64,000 bases of DNA from Rhodococcus sp. 1163. Lineage in GTDB: Bacteria; Actinomycetota; Actinomycetes; Mycobacteriales; Mycobacteriaceae. Below the pieces are notes generated by a model that saw only the letters and a list, made by a program, of their open reading frames with translations, made no database searches and had not been told where the DNA came from. The stretch is taken from the NCBI RefSeq assembly GCF_002091985.1, contig NZ_MKKX01000017.1, forward strand, positions 516,432 to 580,431, given 5' to 3'. Of the stretch, positions 39,301 to 46,229 are shown piece after piece. The position numbers and the translations under genes were made by a program. Each line of letters starts with the position of its first letter. Position 1 is the stretch's first letter.

Positions 39301-41967
39301 TACAGCACCGACCTGTTCGACGCCGACACCGTCGCCGGATTCGCCGCGAGGTTCGAGATGATCCTCGGCGCCGCTGTTGCCGAGCCTTCGCGTCCCGTCG
39401 GCGACATCGACATCCTCGACGCCGCCGAACGCAGTGCGCTGGCACCGGTACACGGCGCCCATGCACCGACGCCGTGCACGTTCTCGGAGCTGATCGCGTC
39501 GGCGGTATCGCAGAATCCCGACGGCGTGGCCGTGCGCTGGCGCGGTCGTGATTACACCTATGCCGACGCCGATGCCGCATCGACACAGCTTGCCCGGGTG
39601 CTTCTCGGCTACGGTATCGGCCCGGAAACGGTGGTGGCGCTCGGCCTTCCACGTTCGGTGGAATCCGTCCTCGCGGTGTGGGCGGTCACCAAGACCGGTG
39701 CCGCGTACGTTCCCGTCGATCCCGCGTACCCGGCCGACCGCCTCGAGCACATGGTCACCGATTCCGGTGCCGTCATGGGAATCACCCTTGCCGAGCATGT
39801 ATCGGCACTGCCGACCGGGATCACCTGGCTCGAACTCGACTCGGAAGAGCAAGTAGCCGAACAGGAAAGCGCACCGAAGACTTCGATAGGCGCCACCGAA
39901 TCGAACGGCTATGTCGACCTCGACACGGCTGCTTACATGATCTACACCTCGGGATCCACCGGTATGCCCAAGGGAGTGGTGGTGAGCCATCGCGGTATCG
40001 CCAATCTCGCGGCGTCGCGGCGCGAACTGCACCGAGTGCAGTCCTCCTCGCGCTTCTTGCACAACACTTCACCGAGCTTCGACATGGCCGTCGGCGAGAT
40101 GGTGTCGGCGCTGTCCGCCGCTGCCATACTCGTCATCTCACCACCGGAGATCCTCGGCGGCGACGAACTGACGGACTTCCTGCGAGCGGAGCGCGTCACG
40201 CACGCGTTGATGACGCCTTCGGCCTTGTCGACCCTCGATCCCGAGAACCTGACAGACCTCGAAGTCGTCTGTGTCGGCGGAGAAGCCTGCAGCCCGGAAC
40301 TGGTGTCTCGGTGGGCACCCGGGCGGCTCATGCTCAACGGCTACGGCCCCACGGAAGCTACGGACATCTCGACGCTCGGCCCCGTCGAGAACGGGTCACC
40401 GATCGACATAGGCGCGCCGATCACCGGGTTCGAAGCCGTTGTTCTCGACACCCGCCTGCACCCCGTACCGGTCGGCGTCCCCGGTGAGCTCTACGTCGCC
40501 GGCCCAGCACTCGCCCGCGGCTATCACGGCCGGCCGGGTCTGAGCAGCGAACGGTTTGTCGCACATCCATTCGGGCACGGCCGGATGTATCGAACCGGCG
40601 ACATCGTTCGGTGGACGGCGGCCGGCACACTCCGCTACAGCGGTCGGCTCGATCACCAGGTGAAAGTTCGCGGCTTCCGCGTCGAACTCGGTGAAATCGA
40701 TGCAGCGCTGTCGACGCATCCCGGTGTCGACTTCGCCGTCACGCTCGGCCGTCCGGGCCCATCGGGGGATACTGCGCTCGTCTCGTACGTTCTCGTCACC
40801 CAGGACGGGCTCGCCGATCACGATGTCCTGCGCAGCCACGTGCGGGCGCTACTGCCCGGCTACATGATTCCCGCAGCCGTCATGGTTCTGACCACCATCC
40901 CGAGGACCCCCACCGGGAAACTCGATGTCGACGCGTTGCCGGAACCGGACTTCTCCGGCCTCCGCAGCGCATACCGGCCCCCGGCAACCGCCACGGAAGC
41001 TACTGTCGTCCGATCGTTCTCGGAGGTTCTGAAAGTGGACGATGTGTCGGTCACCGACAACTTCTTCGAACTGGGAGGGACCTCACTGAGCGCGATGCGC
41101 ATGCTCACCGTTCTACGCGAGTCGACGGGCACCACGCTCTCACTCCAGTCGCTCTTGGCCGACCCGGTTCCCGAATCTCTTGCATCACTACTGGATTCGG
41201 GAGCCGACGTCGGTAGCTCCTTCGACGTGGTGTTCCCGATCCGCGAAGGTGGGCCCAAGGCGGTACTGTTCTGCATTCACCCGATCATCGGATTGTCCTG
41301 GTGTTACGCAGGTTTGGACAAGTACACGGACGGACCCATCTACGGCATTCAGACACCCGGGCTCACCGACCTTCCCGGATCACTCGACGATCTGGCTCAG
41401 CGGTACATCGAGGAGATCGAACGGATCGCACCCGACGGCCCATACCACCTGCTCGGCTGGTCGCTCGGCGGCACGATCGCGCACGCGATTGCCGTCGTCC
41501 TGCGGGCTTCCGGCAAGGAAGTGCATTCGCTCATCATGTTGGACGCTCACGCCGTTGCACCCGAGGATGTCTGGGACACCGACATGGCCGCGTCGGATCT
41601 GATGCACGCAGTAGGAGTTGCTGTGCCCGGCATCGACGATCAGCGGATATCGCTGGACTCGCTGCCGGATCTCGTCTCGGGCTCCGGTGTACTCAGCCGT
41701 GACGAGGTCGAACGACTCCTCGGGTCCGCACGCCACAACCACGACATCTCCACCCGACACCATCCCGGCGTGTACGACGGCGAAGTACTGTACGTCGCTG
41801 CCGGCCACGAAGAACGGCAAGGACTCGCAACATGGCACCCCTACATTCGAGGCGAAATCACCACAGTGTCCATACCGAACACCCACTGGCAGATGACATC
41901 GGAGGCTGCACTGAAATCCATCGGATCGCTGATCGATCACTACATCCGACGCGGGGTGCAGCGATGA
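27376..41967 (+). CDS. Four-module nonribosomal peptide synthetase, C-A-T-E / C-A-T / C-A-T / C-A-T-TE
   Basis: 4863 residues. Module 1: C (25-455; HHIALDG at 154, EntF-like N-terminal condensation domain), A (474-960), T (LGGDSI, about 1009), E (1070-1508; HHLVIDGVSW at 1196, RTVGWFT). Module 2: C (1527-1940; HHILFDG), A (1949-2465), T (LGGNSL, 2502). Module 3: C (2556-2990; HHIAADG), A (2995-3475), T (3520). Module 4: C (3575-4015), A (4020-4525), T (LGGTSL, 4566), TE (4615-4860; GWSLGG 4694, His in NTHWQM). Specificity codes read by eye: A1 DAFIVGSIVK, A2 DVWHFSLVDK (serine, canonical), A3 DALFVGAIAK, A4 DMGLCGGDIK. Expected product: N-capped tetrapeptide, D-residue first, Ser second, released by TE. 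No MbtH gene nearby. Confidence 0.97.
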   Translation: MDSVESLEVRSDESDRASAADAAPFPLTAAQKGLWFAQHLMPEVPITIANYLDIRGTVDIEMMLYAVRRTVRELGAGSLRLVEIDGEPQQYVDAAQSEDTVRLDFSDSADPEQSALDWMQAAYCEPIDLVGGPLTRLAIIRISPDRIFWYSHSHHIALDGFGAVQLINRAAEIYSAVVEGQDPSPSKAGALVDIYGAEAAYRASPRFGKDRQYWMDKTRDMPAPASPAGMAAPPSSRSRICGEPLPEMLEVALARTADRLDSAFAPIAVAAVAAFLSALTGAEDIVLSLPVAGRTTALLRRSGGMVSNVLPIRVRIGSDTTVAGLVADVQLELTGALRHQRYRAEDIRRDADMPREQRGFFGPAINIMAYDEKVQLGSVTGLFNVLSTGPVEDLSVNLYPAIGGGRSRIDFEANPNVYSEQAFRDLHNRFLGLLAQFLGSEPSAPVIGFDILDVEEVRALVPARGPAAAAPASMPDILAAGTARNRDGIALIAGAQTLTYRELDLSSNALARALIARGAGPDTVVAVSFPRSIDSVLAFWAVAKSGASFVPIDPTYPRERIAHMVGESGVLIGLSARSLAASLPDSVHWLTLDDKTLTEELAERSSAPITDADRRCALDLDHAAYTIYTSGSTGTPKGVLVTHRGLSAFTTAERPELGLTPASRVLRFSSSSFDASIFEMIAAFSAGATMVIAPPEVYGGRDLTQLMTEHAVTHIITAPALLSTVAVEEVASLESVVVGGDVCPPDLVERLAGVADLRNSYGPTESTIVITMTEPQHDPHSITIGRPLQGASAVVLDRWLRPVPSGASGELYVGGPGLARGYHRRFDLTAERFVADPFGSGTRLYRTGDVVRWRGDDVAGAELEFVGRSDFQVQLHGLRIELGEVDAVLAWHASTDFVVSTIFRHGGQSQLVSYVKIKPDHTFDRESLLALASDFLPTQMIPVHLIELEAVPLTATGKVDRSALPDPIDTGTTTAFRAASGPVELAIAESMASVLGLDSIGVDDSFFALGGDSIVAIQLVSRAKESGVIFTPRDVFERRTVAALAEVAANTADRIQLAELDGGGVGPMPLLPIARSVCARAAEPADLDSFYQALVLTSPPDLDPTRLRRTVAAILDQHDMLRARWVGENLVVGAPGTVSPESVISHETVGAETQLASAIEDSARRASRRLRPRDGVMLQLVSVVGDGWARLVIVAHHLVIDGVSWRILVPDLASAWSQSDDAITLAPTGTSMRRWTHGLAELDFTQEREKWMSILDGDDIPIGSRPLDPKRDTGTSTRTVQLDIDADVTAAVLGPLTTAYRMGPEDALLTALALAFHRWRGTSQLVSIESHGRDEELLPGADLTRTVGWFTTVHPVRLWVHDATDPAAAVKAVKEQLRSIPARGTGYGSLRAAGALDGLPAPQISFNYLGRVADTPDALIGVGWIPDMTAEVHGGSGEDLTTDVVLDINVVLAGKRLSTRIGYPDGVLTEAEVREFATLWAVALGELSAHANDPSAGGLTPADVALVQVDQHRIELWEDSFGRIDDVWPLAPLQRGLMFHADLTRDSVDVYAAQIMFELDGDIDGPRLRRAAQRLLDRHDNLRAAFVHDARGLPVQVILADVDVPWREETVTDPERIIAEERLRRFDMAAAPLVRFALLRSAGRTQLVVTNHHILFDGWSMPIFIKDLLVLYGTDAPIPTPARAYRDYLEWLSRRDHDAARERWVTALEGLDEPTLLAPATSSADGTSVLPREVSVRVHRDALAALAKDASVTVNTVVQVAWSIVLSSLLTRSDVVFGATVSGRPAEVPGATDTLGLFINTLPVRVRSSASDSVRTVMTRLQNEQVELLDVHHVGLADIQGAAGPGAMFDTLTVFESYPIDRSALRSDTDIDGMRVLDIAVEDATHYPLTLVTVLEPDLTMTLRFSSDAFSPGQVTTMTERLQRVLTAMTNRPDGALIDIDVLGELEREALTLDWNATDREIEPPTLTDLLSAASSTYASETCVVFEEHSLTYGSFAARVHCLARFLLSRGVGPESVVAVALPRSIDQLVAIHAVVHAGAAYLPLDPTLPGTRIAYMVDTCSPASILGSHIEATAPVIDPRTLDLSRFGTGPIAPWERKSGPRGGNTAYVIFTSGSTGMPKGVAVSHASIVNRLLWMQDTYPLDESDVVLHKTPTTFDVSVWELFWPHLTGARTVIAEPEGHRDPKYLSGLVQEQGITTAHFVPSMLDLFLEYGDTAACTSLRHVFASGEALQRSTVRRFHAALDTSLHNLYGPTEAAVDVTFHDTEPGGDSLVPIGVPVWNTQLRVLDPVLRLVPIGAVGELYLAGAQLARGYLGRAALTSERFVPDPFGSGTRLYRTGDLVRWTLDGELEYLGRNDFQVKLRGQRLELGDIEASILRTPGVASTVVTVHGSGADHVSHSAGSTPNETLVAYVSGTASIEEIRSRAEAELPAYMVPTVYVPLTRMPLGRNGKLDRSALPEPVGDSAEVIAPADDTEAAVAAIFADVLGRSDVGVTIGWFELGGNSLTATQVVARVNSELGSNIGVRALFDHPTVRALSAQLAHGQSGPALRAAVRPESIPLAPNQHRMWLLNRFDPASGAYNIAGAIRLTGDLDTDALRQAVFDVVERHEALRTVYPDSPDGPRQVVLESAALEVPTTDTTERDLAGALAIMAARGFDVTAQPPIRAAVLRLGPTEHVLMVITHHIAADGWSMRPLARDVMAAYTSRTHGTAPTWTPLAIQYADYALWKIEVLGSESDPDSTISQQLAFWKNELRGVPERLPLPTDRPHPAAASHRGATAEFTVTDDTRRSVTALAQRTGTTPFMVLHAALTVLLARVSGERDITVGTPVAGRGEEALDEMVGMFVGTLTLRTEIDLASSFTELLHRVRDRDLAAYSNADVPFDRLVEVLAPTRSTAHHPLFQVMLSVDDSAPTVELPGLVVAPVTGVAAVAKFDLQLEIDPVDFHGTFTYATDLFDASTIASFARHFVNILATATADPDAVVGDIDLADPTVLQGSPALRRRTLPQLLASAVVNSTGAAALEDGDIVWTYPELDDASTRIARQLIARGAGPESSVAIMMARSATAVLMLWAVAKTGAAFVPIDPRYPAGRIEHMLTDSGAQLGIGEPGVGSVHWVRPSELDPSVGSAAPITDADRILTLRPEHRAYIIYTSGSTGTPKGVAVTHNGLANFSAELCERLRLDNGSRTFHFASASFDASILEMLLPLGTGCTMVIAGPDIYGGAELTRALRGVTHAFVTPAALATVDPDALPELSTVVVGGEASGTELVRTWAGRVAMFNAYGPTEATIAATIDGPLDPELRFGIGGPIRGVSAYVLDSRLHPVPSGVIGELYVGGDSLARGYHGKVGTTAASFVADPFSRRGTRLYRTGDRVRSLGGSFEFLGRADAQVKVRGFRIELGEIDAVLTRHPDVDNAVSDVDSDAVVSYVVPAVGRSPVPADLLEHARRTLPSHMVPRSVTIIESIPVTAAGKLDRSALPAPVKVEREFLAPRTDSEILVAEVFATVFDLDRVGADEDFFDLGGNSLVATRVVGRINERAGTSLPVRSLFDSPTVAGIAVALDTADRSQLPVLTAGPRPRRIPLSAAQSRMWLLNRADPDSAAYNIALAVRLTGTLDAAALTLAVQDVLGRHESLRTTYPGGYEPEQVILEADAVGLDLTPVDVEEHAVLAETAKVLGRGFDVTAGVPLRGSLLRTRADEYVLLLVVHHIAADGVSMIPLTRDILTAYTARLHGAPAPWSPLPAQYADYALWQHSVLGSTEDPDSVASRQLDYWRTTLDGLPDLLDLPSDRRRPAVASQRGDQVTFELDDRTFAAARSLAHRHGASTFMVMNAAYAILLARLSGTSDIAVGTTVSGRGAGMLDDVVGMFVGTLVLRNEVRPSASFTELLAEVRERNLDAFANADIPFEKVVEALRPTRSTSHSPLFQALLAYEHERPSTIDLPGLTVSKFPYEPGVTRFDLALTLSETDQGLSGALRYSTDLFDADTVAGFAARFEMILGAAVAEPSRPVGDIDILDAAERSALAPVHGAHAPTPCTFSELIASAVSQNPDGVAVRWRGRDYTYADADAASTQLARVLLGYGIGPETVVALGLPRSVESVLAVWAVTKTGAAYVPVDPAYPADRLEHMVTDSGAVMGITLAEHVSALPTGITWLELDSEEQVAEQESAPKTSIGATESNGYVDLDTAAYMIYTSGSTGMPKGVVVSHRGIANLAASRRELHRVQSSSRFLHNTSPSFDMAVGEMVSALSAAAILVISPPEILGGDELTDFLRAERVTHALMTPSALSTLDPENLTDLEVVCVGGEACSPELVSRWAPGRLMLNGYGPTEATDISTLGPVENGSPIDIGAPITGFEAVVLDTRLHPVPVGVPGELYVAGPALARGYHGRPGLSSERFVAHPFGHGRMYRTGDIVRWTAAGTLRYSGRLDHQVKVRGFRVELGEIDAALSTHPGVDFAVTLGRPGPSGDTALVSYVLVTQDGLADHDVLRSHVRALLPGYMIPAAVMVLTTIPRTPTGKLDVDALPEPDFSGLRSAYRPPATATEATVVRSFSEVLKVDDVSVTDNFFELGGTSLSAMRMLTVLRESTGTTLSLQSLLADPVPESLASLLDSGADVGSSFDVVFPIREGGPKAVLFCIHPIIGLSWCYAGLDKYTDGPIYGIQTPGLTDLPGSLDDLAQRYIEEIERIAPDGPYHLLGWSLGGTIAHAIAVVLRASGKEVHSLIMLDAHAVAPEDVWDTDMAASDLMHAVGVAVPGIDDQRISLDSLPDLVSGSGVLSRDEVERLLGSARHNHDISTRHHPGVYDGEVLYVAAGHEERQGLATWHPYIRGEITTVSIPNTHWQMTSEAALKSIGSLIDHYIRRGVQR

Positions 41968-42959
41968 AAACTGTGCGACGGCTGATCCTGGCGATCACTG
42001 CGGTACTTCTCCTCGCTCCGACGACCGTGGCAGTCGCCGAACCCGCCACTGCGGCAATGGGAACGCTCGACCGAATCGAGCAGGTGGACGACACCCGCTG
42101 GAACGTCCACGTCTACTCACCTTCCATGGACCGCGTCATCCAACTCCAAGTGCTCCGGCCCGTGGACACGTCGGTACCGCGTCCGACGCTGTACATGCTC
42201 AACGGCGCAGGCGGCGGCGAAGACGGCGCGAACTGGCTGAAGCAGACCGATATGGCCGCCTTCTTCGCCGACAAGAACGTCAACGTCGTCATTCCCGTCG
42301 GCGGATACCTGAGCTACTACACCGACTGGGAACGCGACGACCCCGCACTCGGACGCAACAAGTGGCAGACCTTCCTCACCCAGGAACTACCGCCCGTCCT
42401 CGACGAAGCACTGAACGCCAACGGCATCAACGCCATCGGCGGATTGTCGATGTCCGCCGGTTCGGTCCTCGATCTGGCGATCCAAGCACCGGGCCTCTAC
42501 CGCGGAGTGGCGTCGTACAGCGGTTGTGCGCAAACTTCGGACCCCCTGGGACGCAACTTCATTCGCCTGGTGGTGGAAGCTCGCGGTAAGGGCGATGTCG
42601 ACAACATGTGGGGACCGGACAGTGATCCACGCTGGGTCGAGCACGACCCCTACGTCAATGCCGAGAAGCTACGTGGATTGGAACTGTTCGTCTCCAATTC
42701 CACCGGACTGCCCGGACGATACGACATGCCAGGCGTCGTCCGGCCCGTCGGCGCGCCTCCACTGCCCGACCAGGTCGTCATCGGCGGTCTCATCGAAGCA
42801 GTCACCAACGGATGTTCCGAGCGGCTCGAGCAACGACTCGACGAACTGGGTATCCCTGCACAGTTCGATCTCGGTTCCCCCGGGACCCATTCGTGGATGT
42901 ACTGGCAGGACGCGTTGCGTGCCTCGTGGCCGACGTTGGAGCGTGCGCTGACGGGTTAG
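41964..42959 (+). CDS. Antigen-85-like mycolyltransferase/esterase coupled to the NRPS
   Basis: 331 residues from ATG 41964, which overlaps the NRPS stop (ATGA). A signal peptide (MKTVRRLILAITAVLLLAP...VAEPATA) shows export. The alpha/beta-hydrolase core has a nucleophile in GGLSMSAGS (about residue 160) and the C-terminal THSWMYWQDALRASWPTLERAL, closely like the HSW...-PDLQRAL tail of antigen 85 proteins. These transfer mycolic acids between trehalose mycolates and arabinogalactan or other acceptors. Coupling to the NRPS suggests a role in handling or modifying its product at the envelope; that is inference. Confidence 0.9.
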   Translation: MKTVRRLILAITAVLLLAPTTVAVAEPATAAMGTLDRIEQVDDTRWNVHVYSPSMDRVIQLQVLRPVDTSVPRPTLYMLNGAGGGEDGANWLKQTDMAAFFADKNVNVVIPVGGYLSYYTDWERDDPALGRNKWQTFLTQELPPVLDEALNANGINAIGGLSMSAGSVLDLAIQAPGLYRGVASYSGCAQTSDPLGRNFIRLVVEARGKGDVDNMWGPDSDPRWVEHDPYVNAEKLRGLELFVSNSTGLPGRYDMPGVVRPVGAPPLPDQVVIGGLIEAVTNGCSERLEQRLDELGIPAQFDLGSPGTHSWMYWQDALRASWPTLERALTG

Positions 42960-42973
42960 AGGAGATAGCCGGG

Positions 42974-43798
42974 TCAGCGGAGGTAGGCGCTCGGCGGTAC
43001 CCCGATCAGCTCGGTGAACTCACGAGTGAAATGCGCCTGGTCGAACCAGCCGTACCGAGCCGCCAAATCGGCCAACGAACCGGTGAACCCGCCGTCCAGG
43101 TCACTGACGGCGTCATGGATGCGGTACCGCCCGAGGACCCACTTCGGGGTCACCCCGACGTAGCGTTCGAACAATCGCTGCAGACGTCGGGCACCGATAC
43201 CGCACCGTTGCTCAATGTCGCCCACACGCACCAGTGATCGGTCGTGGAGCATCACCGAAACGATGTCCAGAACTTCCAGGTAGTCGGAGTCGGCCGGCCG
43301 TTCGTAGGGCGCCAGAACTGTATCGACGACGGTTCGGCAGTGGTCCAGATCGTGGCGCGGTCCCAGCTCGGCGAGTGCGGTGACCGTCTCCTGCCGAAAC
43401 GCGGTCGGTGAGGCGACCGGCACGTCGCGCAGTGTTCGAGCGTGGGTGTCGGTCAGGCTCGCGTATCCACCGGGCCGAAACTTGATGCCGAAGACCCAAC
43501 CCCGTTCCGCGAGTGTGACATCGAAGCGCTTGGTGAGTACTCCAGTCACGACCACGGGATCGGTGACACCGGCGCGTCGATGACCGTGCTCGATGCTCAA
43601 CGTGCAGGCCGGGTGTGGCAGCGTCGAGCTGCTGTATATCCTGCCGGACGGCAATTCCCACCGCAGCAGCCAGTAGTTCTCGACCCACGGGTCCAGTGAT
43701 GGTGCGCAGGGCACACGCGTGAGATCGACGTGCTGCGCCAACTCTTCGGGTCGCAGCACACCCGCATGTGTTGCTGTCGCGTTTTTCCTATCCACCAC
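42974..43798 (-). CDS. AraC-family transcriptional regulator
   Basis: A 274-residue protein. An N-terminal DUF6597-like sensor region (PWVENYWLLRWELP; GIKFRPGGYASL) is followed by a C-terminal AraC double helix-turn-helix (IEQRCGIGARRLQRLFERYVGVTPKWVLGRYRIHDA and LADLAARYGWFDQAHFTREFTELIGVPPSAYL, at about 195-270). It is divergent from the VOC gene 51 bp away, its likely target, and ends 14 bp after the mycolyltransferase gene on the opposite strand. Confidence 0.9.
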   Translation of the reverse strand: MVDRKNATATHAGVLRPEELAQHVDLTRVPCAPSLDPWVENYWLLRWELPSGRIYSSSTLPHPACTLSIEHGHRRAGVTDPVVVTGVLTKRFDVTLAERGWVFGIKFRPGGYASLTDTHARTLRDVPVASPTAFRQETVTALAELGPRHDLDHCRTVVDTVLAPYERPADSDYLEVLDIVSVMLHDRSLVRVGDIEQRCGIGARRLQRLFERYVGVTPKWVLGRYRIHDAVSDLDGGFTGSLADLAARYGWFDQAHFTREFTELIGVPPSAYLR

Positions 43799-43849
43799 AA
43801 GTCGAGTCTAGGAGTCTGGACCTACACACCGTTGGCAGGAGAAAAGCAG

Positions 43850-44233
43850 ATGACGGACACACCTATCGCAACACTGAAGATGGTCACCCTGGACTGCCCC
43901 GACCCGCCGACCAGCGCGAGGTTCTGGTCGGAACTGCTCGGATGGAGCGTCGTCCATTCCGAGAAGGACTACGCGATGCTCGAAGGCCCGAGCAGTGCGC
44001 TCGGGTTCGGCCGCGTCGAAGACTACGTTGCGCCGACGTGGCCCAATGCGCACGGCAGCAAGCAATATCACTTCGATCTCGCGGTGACGGACCTCGACGA
44101 CGCTGCGAAGAAAGCCGTCGAACTCGGCGCGAAACTCACCGAGGACCAACCGGGCGAAACGTGGCGGGTGCTGCTGGACCCGGCCGGTCATCCCTTCTGT
44201 CTGACGAAGGCCGAGAACTGGGGCAGTAGCTAG
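43850..44233 (+). CDS. VOC-family (glyoxalase-like) protein
   Basis: 127 residues from ATG 43850 after CAGGAGAAAAG. Two beta-alpha-beta-beta-beta halves are visible (LDCPDPPTSARFWSELLGW; HFDLAVTDLDDAAKKAVELGAKL), ending in DPAGHPFCL. This matches the glyoxalase/bleomycin-resistance/dioxygenase superfamily as the small single-domain actinobacterial type. Substrate unknown. Controlled perhaps by the divergent AraC regulator. The last four bases overlap the convergent hydrolase gene. Confidence 0.9.
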   Translation: MTDTPIATLKMVTLDCPDPPTSARFWSELLGWSVVHSEKDYAMLEGPSSALGFGRVEDYVAPTWPNAHGSKQYHFDLAVTDLDDAAKKAVELGAKLTEDQPGETWRVLLDPAGHPFCLTKAENWGSS

Positions 44234-45567
44234 CCGAGCCAGTCCAGTACCGCTGCCGCCGTCCACGACTGCTGCATGCTGCCGAGCGGTTCACCGGTGA
44301 AGGGCTCGTAGTACTCCGCGAAACTCCCGTCGCTGGCCTGCCGCAGTCCTTCCTCGCGCAGTGTCAACGACCGCTCCGCCCACCCGCGCCTCGAGAACGC
44401 CCACGAGAACAACCACGTCATGACCGGCCACACCGGACCTCGCCAATACTCCCGTGCGCGAAAGTCTTTCGAGACCGGCGACGTCGACGGCGGAACAGCG
44501 AACAGCAGATCCGGATGTCCGCAGAATCGGGTGCCTTCGAACATGCGCAGTAGCGTGCGTTCCTGTTCGCGTGGCAACCCGCCGCACAGCAGGGGAGCGA
44601 ACATCGCGATCGTGTCGGTGGAGATCCAGCGCCCCGCCCGGACGTCGTAGTCGCGGGCCGCCCCGGAACGGGGATCGGTCGTCGCGACCACTCCCTTGCG
44701 GAACTTATCGGCCCACTCGCGCAGGTCTCGGACGTCGGAGTTCGGTTTGGAGTGTTCCTCACCGATGGTCGCAAGCACATCGCACGCCATCGAGAAGATG
44801 GCGCTGACGAAAACGTCCTCCACGGCGAAGCTCATCTTTTCCGCCAGAGCCGCGTCGTCGTAGCCGACTTGTTTCATCTCTTCGACCAACCAGATGTAGC
44901 GGTCGTATTCACTGTTGCTCGGGCGCATCGACAGGTCGGTGATCACCGCGTGGTCCTCGCGGATGTAAGCGGGCATCTGCCCGGCGACGACATTGGCATA
45001 GGAGCCATCCCAGCGCGGGGAGTTGTCCATGCCCGACTCCCAACCGTGGAACAGCGTGATGCGGCCGCTGCCCTGGATGTCGCGTGCGGTGGCGAGCCAC
45101 CGATGCCATCGGACGAGGTTCTCCCACCGACGGTCGAGGAACTCCTCGGCGACGGCCCGAGTGGTCCGGCCGTGTCGCCTCGAGTGATCGAGGATGCGCT
45201 GCACCGCAATGGCGTGCACCGGCGGCTGCGTGATTCCCGACGTCTGCGGCCCGACGGGCGCGTGCACGGCCAGCTCCCGTGTTTCCCATCGCGCGGGTCC
45301 GGGGAAGTAGCCGTCGACGCCGTTGGCGAAGACGATGTGCGGGATCATGCCGTTCTTCCACTGCGCCGACAGCAGAGTGTCCAGCTCCACCACGGCTCGT
45401 TCGACGCTGAGCGGTGCGAGTCCGACCGCCACGAAGGCCGCGTCCCAGCTCCACATATGCGGATACAACCGCGGTGCGGCGCTAGTCATGGTGCCCAAGT
45501 CGTTGCCGCGCAGAAGATAGGCAGCTCGAGCGGCCAGTTGTGTCGAAGTGAATCCACGGTCGCCCAT
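44230..45567 (-). CDS. ggh: Glucosylglycerate hydrolase (GH63-like)
   Basis: 445 residues from ATG 45567; the longer frame upstream is not supported. The sequence follows the mycobacterial glucosylglycerate hydrolase closely: TSTQLAARAAYLLRGND at the start, YPHMWSWDAAFVA, GWESGMDNSPRWD (catalytic Asp), STSPVSKDFRAREYWRGPVWPV and FAEYYEPFTGEPLGSMQQSWTAAAVLDWLG at the end (second acid). It hydrolyses glucosylglycerate, a compatible solute accumulated under nitrogen limitation, to glucose and glycerate. It is convergent with the VOC gene and divergent from the DinB-like gene. Confidence 0.93.
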   Translation of the reverse strand: MGDRGFTSTQLAARAAYLLRGNDLGTMTSAAPRLYPHMWSWDAAFVAVGLAPLSVERAVVELDTLLSAQWKNGMIPHIVFANGVDGYFPGPARWETRELAVHAPVGPQTSGITQPPVHAIAVQRILDHSRRHGRTTRAVAEEFLDRRWENLVRWHRWLATARDIQGSGRITLFHGWESGMDNSPRWDGSYANVVAGQMPAYIREDHAVITDLSMRPSNSEYDRYIWLVEEMKQVGYDDAALAEKMSFAVEDVFVSAIFSMACDVLATIGEEHSKPNSDVRDLREWADKFRKGVVATTDPRSGAARDYDVRAGRWISTDTIAMFAPLLCGGLPREQERTLLRMFEGTRFCGHPDLLFAVPPSTSPVSKDFRAREYWRGPVWPVMTWLFSWAFSRRGWAERSLTLREEGLRQASDGSFAEYYEPFTGEPLGSMQQSWTAAAVLDWLG

Positions 45568-45678
45568 GGTCCTAGTTTGCGTCTGTTTCTTCTTTCGCGC
45601 GCATCGGACACGCTCGAGGACCGAACATGTCCGCAATTGGTCGTACCGTTGCCTTCACCAGCAACGAAGGGAATATTC

Positions 45679-46203
45679 ATGACACTCACCGGTGAGAAGG
45701 CCGACATTGCAAGAATGCTCGCCGACCAGCGCAAGAACTTCCTCTACACGGTTCGGGGGATCACCGACGAGCAGGCCAGGCAACGAACAACCGTCAGCGA
45801 CCTCACCCTCGGAGGACTGCTCAACCACGTCGTCAACAACGAGCGTTACTGGATGGAAATCCTCGATGCCATGGATGAGAGCGCCGAGTTCGATACGTCA
45901 CGGATGGGGACCGAATACGTGATGAGTCCAGGCCAGAGCGTCGCCGGGCTCGTCGAGGAGTACGCCCTGACCGCCGCCGCGACCGAAGCTGCCATCGCCG
46001 ATCTCGACCTCGACGCCCAGGTGCCGCTACCGACTGCGCCGTGGGCCCCCGAGCGTCAATGGCAATCAGCGCGCTACACCCTGCTGCACATCCTGCGCGA
46101 AGTTGCCCAGCACGCCGGCCACGCCGACATCATCAGGGAATCCCTCGACGGCAGCAGCACGACGATGTCGATGGGGGCCGAAGCAGGCATGACGTTCGGC
46201 TAG
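45679..46203 (+). CDS. DinB-family (DUF664-like) protein
   Basis: 174 residues from ATG 45679 after CGAAGGGAA. A four-helix DinB/MDMPI fold is suggested by the metal-binding His pattern: NHVVNNERYWMEIL (about 50) and HILREVAQHAGHADIIRE (about 135-155). Members of this superfamily include thiol-dependent (mycothiol/bacillithiol) transferases; the specific activity here is not known. Confidence 0.88.
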   Translation: MTLTGEKADIARMLADQRKNFLYTVRGITDEQARQRTTVSDLTLGGLLNHVVNNERYWMEILDAMDESAEFDTSRMGTEYVMSPGQSVAGLVEEYALTAAATEAAIADLDLDAQVPLPTAPWAPERQWQSARYTLLHILREVAQHAGHADIIRESLDGSSTTMSMGAEAGMTFG

Positions 46204-46229
46204 GTGAGCGCAATGACTAGTTTGGACTC

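Noticed and set aside
27376..41967. Naming the NRPS as a catecholate or hydroxamate siderophore synthetase
   Set aside because: The serine module and EntF-like first C domain are suggestive, but no isochorismate, DHB-AMP ligase, ornithine hydroxylase, siderophore transport or iron-box sequence was found in the window.
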